DNA of 64,000 nt. It comes from Podospora pseudoanserina (lineage: Eukaryota > Ascomycota > Sordariomycetes > Sordariales > Podosporaceae). Below, in pieces: positions 47,148-58,063 of this stretch. Position numbers and translations under genes: made by a program. The notes under the pieces are model-generated. The model was not told the DNA's origin. It saw nothing but the letters and a program-made list of their open reading frames with translations, and did no database searches. Where the stretch lies: contig NC_085922.1 of assembly GCF_035222485.1 (NCBI RefSeq), positions 1,317,001-1,381,000 on the forward strand, given 5' to 3'. Within the stretch, counting starts at the first letter, position 1. Each line of letters opens with the position of its first letter.

Positions 47148-47977
47148 ATGTCCGACGACTTTGGCAGTGGCAACATCCACGACAAGGAGGTGTCGCGACT
47201 CTGGCGCGCATGGAGGACCATCCACGAGATGGTCGCTGACCGGGTTCGTGGGTCTCAACATAGACAAATCGATTCTATATACTAACAAAGCCCCAGGGCT
47301 ACGAATTGGCCGAGGAAGAAATCAAGATGCCCCTCGACGAGTTTAAGAGAAAGTTCACCAACGGCGACGGTTCCCCAAAGTATGTTGTCCCCTGCCCCCC
47401 TTCCCCCCCTCCCACTCTTCAGCCTTCTAACTCTTCTGTTCATTATAGCCGCTCAATAATGTCCTTCTCCGCCCGTCCCTCCGCCAGCATGATCAAAAAG
47501 TTCACCCCTCCACCAACGGCCTCCAACCCTGACCCTGCCCCCGAATGCGGCACTATCTGGGTCGAGTTCTGCCCCGAGAAGACGTCCATCGGCATTTCAG
47601 TTATGAAGAAGTTTGTCGAGCACTGCGCCAACAACTCATACAAGGCCGGCATTCTCGTCACCGCCGTCGCTCTCTCCGCCCAAGCCCGCAAGGTCATGAC
47701 CGTGACCAGCCAGTACACCCTGATCGAGTGCTTCCTTGAGGAGGATCTCCTCGTCAACATCACCCACCACGAGCTGGTCCCAACCCATATTCTTCTGAGC
47801 AGGGAGGAGAAGATGGCCTTGCTCAAGAGATACAGGCTGAAGGAGACGCAGCTCCCACGAATCCTGCAAAAGGATCCCATCGCGAGATATTTGGGGCTGA
47901 AGAGGGGGCAGGTGGTCAAGATTGTGAGAATCAGCGAGACGGCCGGTCGCTATGCTAGTTACAGACTCTGTGTTTAA
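47148..47977 (+). CDS. rpb5: RNA polymerase I/II/III shared subunit RPB5 (RPABC1)
   Basis: Exons 47148-47243, 47297-47379 and 47449-47977; introns of 53 and 69 bases; 235 residues, compared with 215 in yeast. The N-terminal jaw domain begins EVSRLWRAWRTIHEMVADRG and includes the EEEIKMPLDEFKRKF pattern. The C-terminal assembly domain is nearly invariant: HELVPTHILLSREEKMALL, LPRILQKDPIARYLGLKRGQ and VVKIVRISETAGRYASYRLC. RPB5 is part of all three nuclear RNA polymerases. The N-terminal region has an extra Pro-rich insertion (KFTPPPTASNPDPAPECG) between its two halves. The gene is convergent with the arrestin gene after a 2.7 kb gap. Confidence 0.97.
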
Positions 47978-50652
47978 ATAAGGACAGAAAAAGACGGGGG
48001 GGTTCGGCAGGCTTGGGAGAAGTTGCGGTGGAAACAGGAGAGCAGCAGCAGCATGGTTTGCTAGCATGCTTTTTTTTCCTGCACAAAGTTATACACACCA
48101 AAAAGGGGCGTCTATCTTCATATACGGGGGTTGGCATGAAACTGGGTGGTTTGCTTTCTGGCGTTATACAGGGAAGAATGGGATTTGGTTTGCAGACAGT
48201 ACAGCATGTCGTTTTGTAGTCCATAATGGCCGACGGTCTATCTCGCTCTTGTAGTTAGGGGAGAAAATGAGACATGGGTCATAATTTGTAGATTGAGTAA
48301 AGCAGACGGGCGGTTGCTCATGGCTGTAGTGACTCGTGCGGGAGCGTATTGTTTTCAATGCAAACATCATTCATAAAACATCTTTACGATGAACATCACA
48401 GCATAGGAGTTGGCCCAATCATTCTCGCAAACTTCGAAGAAATATATTCTGGAGGTCTTTTGTCCCTGTCGACGAACATGGAGACATCAGGTACCATAAC
48501 GCGAAGTAGATGTTTCACCCTCCTTCAACTATTGAGACCTGCAGCTCTGAGACATGTCAGTAGCGACTGGTCAGATGACCCTATTTCTCTTTTTTTTCTT
48601 TTTTTACGACACTTTGTGGTCGAAAGAGTCGAAACTACCGAGCACAAGACAGTCGTGACACTGCACACCCCTCTGTCTTGTTGCGTATATCCTGTTGCTA
48701 TCACCGAGTTCATTAAACTCATATGTCACCTGAATGCCTAGGCAGGTAGGTATGGTCCAGCTTACGGCACTCGATACCGTAGGTGGGCAACAGAGAAACG
48801 GTCCACGCCTAGTAATCATCAGACAGAATGTGTCTGAACGAATGGGTTCTTCGCAACCAACCTAGGTATTCCATAGAAGCCTATTAACACCGCTTGGAAG
48901 TTTTTCGTCTGTTGCTTTCCTATCTATTCTACAGTCCTGTAGAAGATTTCTTCCCCTTAGTATCGAATCACGGCTACAGGACCCAAAAAAAAAAAGATAA
49001 AAATCATTTGGGAGAAAAGGTTTCAGAATCCCAAAATGTGAAGGGGGTGGGGAAGGATACCAGGTATTTGCAACATCAACCAGAGGGACTTATTTACGTC
49101 AGGTCATGGAAGTCTTGCCCACTCCAAGATTCCTCTGATGGATGGGAGAGAATTATGAGACGAGTTTCGAATCGCAAATCATTCGTCTTACACCATGAGC
49201 TATGATTTTGCGTTTTCAGGGCTGCCATGCCCGATAGGTATGTTACTAAAGCACCTGGATATGTTTCGTCAGCTCTTAACATCAGTTATATACAATTCAG
49301 AGGAATCGCACCAGCGAACTGCACTCGAGTCAGTGTTTCTCTCCCAATTGACAAAAATATCCCGACTCACAGAATCGCCCCTTTCTTCGTCTTTTTTATC
49401 TTTTACTATACAGATATATCTATCTCTAATGGATTTATTAATCCCCCACATAATGGGGACTGTCATCTATATACTGCCAACTTAGATTCGGCTCTGTGGT
49501 CAAGAAGACCATTTCTTGCCCGCATAAAGAGTTTATTCGTTCTCAAATTAACGATACTAACTTACAGGGAGTTTCTAAACGGTGTGAAGGCGGTGATCAT
49601 TACTGGCGGAAGGGAGGGGGAAGTCGGTAAAGAAAGTAAAAAGAAACTCGAGGAAGGGAAGGCCGACAGGAGAATGGACATGATGGTATATCTTCTACTT
49701 TACTTTGATGCCCGTTAACATTGATGGTATATGCTCTTCCGGTCTTGAAAAATCCTCTCCATGATAGGTTAACGAGAAGAATCATCCAATAAGAACGTTG
49801 AAGGAAGTGATCCTAGAATAAGGTAGGAATCAGTATTTGATTGGGAGAATAAACCCATCATCGCGTCTGACATTTATGTGTTAGAGATGATAGACAGGTA
49901 TCGTCGTGTAGGTAGTGTATGTAGGCAGGTCGTATACAAGGCCCTATCACAAGACAAAAATAGACATAAGGTAGGCAACTCCCCACGGTCAGTCAACAAA
50001 AAGCATAGAATTTTGATGCTCATTTTCCTTCATCATCAATCACAAAAACAAAAACTGAATCTACAAAACCCCTGCGTGTTGCGCCTATATGTGCCAAATC
50101 AAGCTCCCATCTCTTCAGACTTGAGAGCAAAAGGACCAGATCTCGATCATCAATTTGATCTCCCGCTAAAATCCAACTGCCGGACCCACCCCCACACTTT
50201 TCACTTCTCAGCTGTAATTTACATGTCGTTACACCATTTCGGTAATCACCACTTTTGTTCAGGTTCTCACGATTCCCATGTCAGCACAAGATTTGTCTTC
50301 GTTATATAGGTACGGTAAGTTTTAGGGTATCAATTTCTTGTTTCTTTTTCAAAATTAACTGCCTTATATCCCTTTTGATCCACCATCTCAAACAATAGAA
50401 ATGTTGTCCTAGGTATCATCCACTCCCGTGCCAATATATTTGGTGAAAATAACTGTTCCATGTTAAGCATGCCCCCCAATTAAACATGTGCAATTTTTTG
50501 GTATATTCTTTCCTTTCCTTTCGTTTCCTTTCGTTTCCTTTCCTTTCATTTCCTTTCCTTTCATTTCCTTTCCTTTCATTTCCTTTCCTTTCATAGCCCA
50601 TACCCAAAACTCCAGCCAATAGTACCAAAATCCCAAGATCAAGAAAACCCCC
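47978..50652. other. Intergenic between convergent rpb5 and arrestin genes
   Basis: 2.7 kb, more A/T-rich than the rest of the window, with many short frames and no recognised protein. TAGGTAGG-like motifs occur at about 48738, 48865, 49910 and 49971. A purine/pyrimidine minisatellite lies at 50509-50593 (listed separately). Whether the A/T bias reflects old repeat-induced mutation of a lost repeat cannot be decided by eye. Confidence 0.5.
50509..50593 (+). repeat. Pyrimidine minisatellite, 15-bp unit (TTTCC TTTCC TTTCA)
   Basis: Four perfect 15-base copies at 50534-50593, preceded at 50509-50533 by single TTTCC/TTTCG units. The plus strand is nearly pure pyrimidine. It lies 60 bases beyond the arrestin stop, so it is likely in that gene's 3' UTR, read as a purine tract. 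Confidence 0.95.
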
Positions 50653-52371
50653 CTAGCACGGCGCCTCAACAACAACCCTCCTCCATCTCCCCGACCCGCC
50701 AACCTCCCCATAACCAGGTAGCCTGTCCTCTTCCTGCTCCTGACCCTGCTCGTTATCCTGCCCGGCCACAACACCATCCCCATAACCAGGCAGTCCATCC
50801 GTCCCAGAAGAAGCATCCGAGGAGGAACTCCCAGTATTCTGACTCGACACCCCACCACCACCACCCATCCAACTATCCCTCCCCCTCTGCACCTCCTCCC
50901 TCAACTCCTCACTCATAACCTGAATCACCCTCGGCCTCAAGTGCTCATCCGCCTGCGCCTCCTCAAAACTCGGCAGCTCTTGCCCCAACCCCCCAGCAAC
51001 CGCCGCCCCAGGCTGCTCAACAGCCACCTGCAACGGCACCGTCAAGTTCACCCTCGTCCCCACACTGCTCCTCTTCTTGCTCTTCTCCAACGCCATCGCC
51101 ATGTTCAGCGACAAAGACAACGTGTACACCCTCGAAGCGATACACCCGTGAAAAGTCGGCACAAAAGTCTTCTTGTCCGTCGGTAAACTGATGGGGATGT
51201 CCACCGTGGACGTGAGATACACCGGACTCTTCTGCTTGTCTTTGCCCACCACAGGGGAAGAAGACGACTCGGTCCCGTAGCCGCTATCCCTCCGCTGGTT
51301 CCTCATTTTCTGCGTCCAGCTCACTTCGGGAACAGCAGAAATGGGGGGCAAAGAGACAGAGGTGAAGAACTGCCCTCTCCGGTCCGTGACGTAGGGCGTG
51401 TTCCACTGCTCTCCCAGATTAGGAAAATCAGAAATCGTGCCCGACGAAAAGAACGTGTGAGCCGTGACTTTCCCTGACACACCCGTTATCTGAGGCGGGG
51501 AGGCAATGTGGGAGGGGATTTCGGGGTCAAAAGTCAGGCTGACTCTCATTGTTGGTCGGGAGACGAGACTGTTCCCGTCCGACGAAATGACTGCTGCTGA
51601 TGGTTGGTGGGCTTCGGCGGTGATCTTGCCTAGCTTCGTCGAGAGGATGAAGCTCTTGCGCAAAGTTTTGGACTTGGTCATGGTGTATAGTCTGTCCTTG
51701 GGGGTGATGTTCAGGGGTGGTTCCTCGGGGGTTGATGGCAAGACCTGGATGTTGCGTGTCCCCTCCATGATTCTCGTCTTCTTGATGGCGGTGTTCTCTG
51801 GTCGCGGGCCTGTGGAGGAGACGGTTTCCCTCAGGACGCGAGCTTTGATGCTGTATTCCACACGGGTCATGCGAGGCGCCATGTCGTCCTTCTCCCAGCC
51901 ACCGCCCATGCTGGGTGGGAGCAAAACGTGGTGATCCTGGAGCTGATCTGATAGCCGCTTGTGGTTACAGGCGTTGATGGTGAGCTGGCTAGGAATAACA
52001 AAGTTGAAGGGAATGGTGTAGGTCCCGCCCGTCTCCAACACCTTGGGCAGGGGGTATGTCGACTCGGGGACTGGCATGACCATTTTGAGGAAGGTGTGTG
52101 TGATCTCCTGGGGGAAGCTCATGCCGTCGAAGCTGGCCTTGGTGTTGCCAATGAGAACAATCTGAATCGAGTCGAAGTGGACATCTCGCTTAGTAACAAT
52201 CGTAACCTCGCCCTTCACAGGCGATCCAGATGTATAGACTTTGGCGTTGTAGTGGTCCTTTAGGTGGACTCGGATGTCAGATTTGGGAAAGGCCAGGTCC
52301 CTAGTAAGTGGTGGGAAGTCATGCGAGTCATGGGCACTCGAGGCCGAGTTGGATGAAGGTGTAGCCGCCAT
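50653..52371 (-). CDS. Alpha-arrestin (ART-type ubiquitin-ligase adaptor)
   Basis: Single exon; ATG at 52371; 572 residues. The N-terminal arrestin fold is recognisable from the segments KVYTSGSPVKGEVTIVTKRD, FDSIQIVLIGNTKASFDG, GGTYTIPFNFVIPSQL and VEYSIKARVLRE; a second arrestin-like half contains VSLTFDPEIPSHIASPPQI. The C-terminal 50 residues are Ser/Gly-rich with two LPxY motifs, LPGY at 527-530 and 551-554. Such motifs bind WW domains of Rsp5/NEDD4-type ligases, and fungal alpha-arrestins use them to direct ubiquitination and endocytosis of nutrient transporters. The cargo is unknown; pH-signalling PalF-type function is not supported by anything specific. Confidence 0.87.
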   Translation of the reverse strand: MAATPSSNSASSAHDSHDFPPLTRDLAFPKSDIRVHLKDHYNAKVYTSGSPVKGEVTIVTKRDVHFDSIQIVLIGNTKASFDGMSFPQEITHTFLKMVMPVPESTYPLPKVLETGGTYTIPFNFVIPSQLTINACNHKRLSDQLQDHHVLLPPSMGGGWEKDDMAPRMTRVEYSIKARVLRETVSSTGPRPENTAIKKTRIMEGTRNIQVLPSTPEEPPLNITPKDRLYTMTKSKTLRKSFILSTKLGKITAEAHQPSAAVISSDGNSLVSRPTMRVSLTFDPEIPSHIASPPQITGVSGKVTAHTFFSSGTISDFPNLGEQWNTPYVTDRRGQFFTSVSLPPISAVPEVSWTQKMRNQRRDSGYGTESSSSPVVGKDKQKSPVYLTSTVDIPISLPTDKKTFVPTFHGCIASRVYTLSLSLNMAMALEKSKKRSSVGTRVNLTVPLQVAVEQPGAAVAGGLGQELPSFEEAQADEHLRPRVIQVMSEELREEVQRGRDSWMGGGGGVSSQNTGSSSSDASSGTDGLPGYGDGVVAGQDNEQGQEQEEDRLPGYGEVGGSGRWRRVVVEAPC

Positions 52372-55300
52372 TGTGGAGACTAGACGGACTTGAGACCGAG
52401 TCCAGAGGTAAACGGCTAGAAGAGGACAAGATATAGCAAAAGGGGAAATTGCTGTCAACGACGGGTGTAACTGAATGTCTCCTGTTGGCTTCCGTGGGCA
52501 GCAAACTTTTCAGAGGTCGTCACCTGTGCCGACAAGACAGCAAGCGTACAACAGCCAGCGGGATGGCCAAACAAACAAGGTGCAGGTAAAAGGGGTCCGG
52601 TGGTTCACAATCGATGGGTCAGAAAACTGTAACAGCCTCAGGCGTTGAGCGGCGTTCGCGACCGTCTTATAGCGGGCTGCCCTAACCCCATGGTTTAGTT
52701 GGACCCAGGGTAGATGGTGGATAACAAAGCTTTTGACTCATTACAAAGCCAGAAGGGAAAAAAAAAAGAGAGAGCTAGGCGGACGAGGCAGAGCATTGAT
52801 CTGGCTAACCTGCTTCTGTTCCCCGGGGTGCCGTCCATGTCTCCCCCTTCCCTACCCTGCCGACCTAATGCCTACCCGGGCCAGGGGGGTGTGATTGGAG
52901 CACATGTGGACAAAAAGGACGTGGGTGGTGGTGGGTGCGCAATTGCTACTTTGGTCAACAGCATCAAAAGGAGGGCGGGGCAGCTCTTGGCTCCCATCAC
53001 TCGGTTGGTCGTTTCGTCAGTCGACCCGGAAAGCTGAACCGCTATTTGGCATCGGCAAGGAGTGGGATGCCGTGATGGAGGGTGCCAAGAGCCCAGACGA
53101 ACGCCTCGCGCCCTACATCCTTTTGTGTTGCAAATGCTGGCCAGTCTCTTTGCTCAAGGAGAGGGCGTGGCCTCTCTGTGAATTTGGACTCCCTGATGGG
53201 GACATGATGCGGAAAAGGCTGACTCCCAGGGTGTTGAACAAGGACAAACCGATCGTCAAAGCTGGGGTTGTCATTGGCCAGAGCTCTCGACACTAGCTAG
53301 CCGTGATCGATGAGCTTTTTTAACGGGCACCATCGTTTCGTCTCTTGTTGGCCGAAAGGCGCAAAAGTCCGTTGACCGGTCATCGGATGTCAAAGGGAAA
53401 TGCTGGGCCGTCGCTTCGACGTCAGCCGTTTCCCCTGCCTCGATGTGGCTTGGTCTAGTCTGATCTAGTGATACGTATGTGCTTTCAATATGTGATATGT
53501 TGCCCATGTGTCACTATCTGAATCTCTACGGGTAGCCATCTGTGAAGGAGCAGATAGCTTCACAATCCTCACCAACCGTCTGATATGTTCCTGAACTGTC
53601 ACCAAGCCCAGCGAACAGAAAAAACTCTCCGAGGAGATCACAAACTATACAGTCGTCATCCGATCTTCATAGACGTAAGGTACATAGTTCGAGCAGTGTT
53701 AGTGAAGGGCGGTCCCAGACAGTGACAGAAGGCGGGTCTTGTCTTCAATTCCTAACCCCACTGGGTGCCCAGCCCACCCCACTCCTCCCCGCATCGCATC
53801 ATGGACCCCGCTCGGCGTAGACCCCAGCAGGCCGAGCCCAGAACTCCACAGCAGACCCACTGTAAACTCCATTGTTTGAAGGTCCCGCCCCGATCACGGC
53901 GGCTCTGAAAACAATCAGATGTCGAAATCTAGGCCATTCGAACCTTTTGTCAAGACCCGTCTCGTTTCCATTCACCTCGATTGACTCATTTCACGGGATA
54001 TTCATTGTCGAAGCTGAACTGAAAACATCTCCATCAACGGCAAAACCCGATGGGCTCAGCTTTCTCACTGTCTTATTTCATCTTGACCTACATACAACAT
54101 CAAAAAAAAAAAAAAAACATTGGAGGTCAAGGTAAGGCAAGGCCCTCGCAGTTGGAGTCATCGGCCAATATGCACTGGAACTTGGATCCGCATAGTGCTA
54201 CTCTACACAGCAATTTGGGTCCGCATGGTCCGCAAGGTTCCCACCCATTACCTACAATAATGAATTCACACTCGCGGCAAGAGGTCATCTTGCCGAAGCC
54301 TAGCCATGTCATTGATGAGACCGACAGATCATCAAATCTGGGCGCCTCTTGTGGCGTCGGGCTCTGTCCCGACTGCCCATGCGAGGTATGCCCTCCCGAC
54401 TACCCTTTCCGGAAGACCCAAACAGCCGGGACACGGGACAGACCTTTGGGGTTCTGCTAGCTTTGTCCCGGTGAGACTCCTTGCATACCGTTCAAACCTC
54501 TCTCCTCCCCACCAGCCACGAGGTCTTCACTTTCTTTCCACTTCGTCTCTCCGAATCCGCACCTCGATACGGCTTCGAGTCTCTTCCCCGCAAACCTGGA
54601 TAACCATGTTTCACGAGAATGGTGCAATATACTGTCATCAGGTTTTTCTCAGGAAAGCTTTTAAACTCCGTCAGGATCCATAATCCTAGCACCCAACCAT
54701 CACCATATTCCAAGCCACGCCCTACGTTGTACAACAGTTCAACCCCCTACAAATTAATATGACTCAGCTATGGTTATCCATACCACTTTCGCAAAGCGTC
54801 AGCTCAGGAAGAACTTCTCGCCGTCTCTCTCCATCACACATCCTGCTTGCACAGTCCCACTCCCGTCGTTCTCGCGACTTCGCTTTTGTCAGCGAACTGC
54901 CATTACTAATCTATACCCCTAACCAAGTTGATATTGACGTCCAGCCACACACCCCCTACACTACCTCGTAAACAGTTCGTACAATGTACACCTCTGCCAA
55001 ATGACAAGGCTGAACCGAAGGAGTCATCTTGGCAGGGGGGTTGTCTCCAAGCCCATTGTAACCACTATGGAAACATGACCGCATTGCAGAGTAGTACCCA
55101 TCACCAAATCCAGCTCCACCGCTCTTAGCTCCGTACGGCAAGAACATCACCATCTGACCTCGCCAAAAACCTAAATAAAAATAAAATCTAGATTTTCAGT
55201 CATGATCTGGCTCTGCTGAAAGGGTGACGATACCCGGTCCGGTCATCAAGCCTAATGACAACACCAAGTTGGTACCCGATCCGATAGTCTCGTCTTCCCT

Positions 55301-55738
55301 CTTCCGAGCCGAAAAGACATATCTCGTCCGGGCGTATTCCCGTCGCTTGCCCTTCCCTACGCGTACTCACCATGACATCTTTTTTCTAATAGGTAAAATA
55401 TTGTGTGTGGCACTCACCAAGGTAAGCTTGAGGCTCAGAGCCTTTATTCACCGCCCATTCTTAAAAACCGAATATTTCTATGCAAAAGTACCTCACACAT
55501 GACGGTCTATCTTTTGTTTCCTAATGCCGGCACCTCCGATGATGATGACGATGCTGCTCTCTAACCAACCCAAAAAGCCGATGTTGTATCAATAGTACAC
55601 TTAGGTAAAAAAAACTCCCCTTTCTCAGCTTATGACTCTTACACAAGATACCAAACAACCCACACACACTCCATCACTCCTATGCTTCATCGATCAAAAC
55701 ACAAACAAACTTTCCAATCTTCAAGTCAAGCAAGCAAC
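52372..55738. other. Intergenic: arrestin upstream region and zinc transporter 3' flank
   Basis: 3.4 kb without a convincing gene. The segment next to 52372 is the arrestin promoter. Open frames of 60-136 codons at 52.7-54.7 kb overlap each other and have no recognisable domains. A 15-base A run lies near 54103-54117. Confidence 0.5.
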
Positions 55739-57207
55739 TTAGTCATGCCAAGAGATATAAAGCATGATGCCCGCCCCAGCAGCAATGGCCGCAAACTGCA
55801 CCAGCATCTTCCTCAACTCCACCGCCTTGTTCTTCCCAGTCTCCAACAACTCGGGGATGACCGCCACCGTGCCCACATACAAGAAAGTTCCAGCCGTGAA
55901 AGGCAGCAACATGTCTCCCCAAGTCAAGCTCGTGCCCCAGAGACCTTCCTTCATGCCCATGGCCACAGCATCAGCGCCGCTCGCTCCATTCCCTCCAAAC
56001 TCCTGGATCGCAATGCCAATGAGCGTGCCGAGGAGAGCACCAATAGCCGTAACAAACTGCGCGCCCATGGCCTGCTTCTTCGTGAACCCAGACTGGACCA
56101 GCAGAGCGAAATCGCCGACCTCGTGGGGAATCTCGTGGAAGAAGACCGCAACAGTCGTAGTAGCGCCGATGGTGGGGGAAGCGTAAAACGAGGCAGACAT
56201 GGCGAGACCGTCGGTGATGTTGTGTGTAAAATCGGCACTGTCCCCACATTAGCACACCCTCCTCACCTTATAACCACCCACACCAAAACTTACATCATAT
56301 TCAACAACCCACCCAATTTAACACTGGGATTAACCTCCTTCTTCTCCTCCTCTTCCTTTTCCCCCTCCCCATCATCCTTCCCTCCCTTCCGTCTCTTCAG
56401 CTCCCCCTTCCTCTTCTTCTTCTTCTCCTCCTCCTCCTCCACCGCCGAACTCACCCCCTTGGTATCATCCTCCCCATGCTTATGCCCATGCGAATGATCA
56501 TGCGAATGCCCCTCGCCCCCCGTAGCAATCCTCAACCCCTTGTCCATCCCCACAAAGACCATAAACCCAACCAAGATCCCCACCCCGAGCAGCAAGTTCC
56601 TGTTCGGCTCCACCATCACAAACCTCGCCCTGTCCTCCTCCCCCTCTCCGACAAAAATCTCAGGCAGCAAATGAAACAGCGTATCCCCCAGCAACCCCCC
56701 AACCGCAAACGCAACCATCACCTGCAGCGAATCCGGATTAATATCCGTCGGGCAGAGGGCCAGCAAGAAGTTCGGCGGGCCGGAAATATACAGCGTCGCC
56801 AACAGGGCATTGACCGCAGGACTACCAGGAAACAGATAACCGAAAATCTTGGTCGTCAGGCTCGAGGGGGCGGCGTCGGCGTCGGCCTTTTTGAGGTTGG
56901 ATAGCTTTTGGACGATTTCGCATTTCTGTTCCATTACGGAGTTAGCAATTCCAATCCGGGCTAAGAGAAGAGGAAGGGAGAATGTAATCGAGGCAAAACG
57001 AACCTGCAGCTCCTCCCCAACCTCCCCCAAACTCAACACCGACACATCGGCGACCTCCTCCACCGTCCTCGGAACCACCATCCGCCTTCCATGCCCTCCA
57101 GCGCCACAGTTCCCCCCAGCATGCCCCCAAGCAGATCCCGCAAACAGCACCAGCGCAACAGCGCACAGCATAAGAAGCGCGCGGCTCCTCAATATGCGCA
57201 ACCCCAT
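55739..57207 (-). CDS. yke4: ZIP-family zinc transporter, Yke4/ZIP7 (KE4) type
   Basis: Exons complement(57004-57207), complement(56294-56925) and complement(55739-56237); introns of 78 and 56 bases; 444 residues. A hydrophobic start (LLMLCAVALVLFAGSAWGHA) is a signal peptide or signal anchor. The loop between helices III and IV has a histidine-rich patch (GHSHDHSHGHKHG) followed by a long run of Lys/Glu. The ZIP signature is intact: HNITDGLA in helix IV and HEIPHEVGDFAL in helix V, the residues that bind and move the metal. This pattern belongs to the LZT/KE4 subfamily, which releases zinc from the ER or Golgi in yeast and animals. The His-rich patch probably senses or buffers zinc. Confidence 0.94.
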
Positions 57208-58063
57208 CTTTTATTTTATTTTATGATATCTCCCTTTCCAAATATGGCGACGCGTGTTGTGGATCACCAAAATCTCTTCACAGAAAGGGAGACGTGGTGT
57301 TTTAAAAGAAGAAAAAGGGGCAAAGCTCTCTCTGCTGCGTGTTCACGCGACTGGGTGGGACTGGGCGCTGACAGATTGTGGATCCTCCACCACCCAAGTG
57401 GAATTTAGCGGACACCACGGACCGGGAACCAGCAACCTTGCTCCCACCTAATTTTAGCGCCACAAGCATGGGCCCTCGGAGCACCGAAATCCGGGGATCC
57501 AGCGTTACCCGTAGGGCTGAACCTCCCTCATCCCATTTAGGCAGGTCGGTTTGATTCATGACAAACGAAACTCCAGACACCCACCCGCTCATCAGCTTGA
57601 GGGGAAGATGGGGAAACCTAAACTCAACGTCTCCCGTTGGGGGGTTTGGTTGTTCGGACTACACGTGGATGGTGGGACGCTCCGGTTCCGGGCCCCATCT
57701 TCATGTTGGACAGCAAAGAGTCTCGGGAGTGCAAGGTCAAAATCAAATCTATCGCCAACAGTATACTGTCCCAGTGGTCTCATTCTCGGACAGCGTGTAA
57801 GGGGCACTCGGGTCAACATCAAGGATAACCATGTGTCGAACCATTCATTAGAGTGACTCGAGTCAACCTAACGGCAAAAACAAACAATACAACATTGTGC
57901 AACAGCGACCCTCGTCCTCCGAGCCAACACCGTTTTCACCTAATCACAATCCTTACAGTAAGTAGTCCGAATCCTGTACATCCCAAGAAACATCCGGCCT
58001 CCAAAATCATCGCTTTATATACAGACTCAGTTTTCCACAAGCGACATCAGCCGGCGGAACAGA
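57208..58063. other. Intergenic: zinc transporter promoter and glucanase 3' flank
   Basis: About 0.86 kb. The left part is the promoter of the minus-strand transporter; the right is the 3' flank of the glucanase gene. No convincing ORF, RNA or repeat. Confidence 0.55.

Noticed and set aside
49130-49225. tRNA-like internal promoter pattern on the minus strand (TAGCTCATGG ... GATTCGAAAC)
   Set aside because: The spacing of the A-like and B-like boxes is too short and the T arm and acceptor stem do not pair, so no cloverleaf forms.
55682-56497. 271-codon plus-strand frame opposite the zinc transporter
   Set aside because: It crosses the transporter's splice sites and is the complement of its exons.
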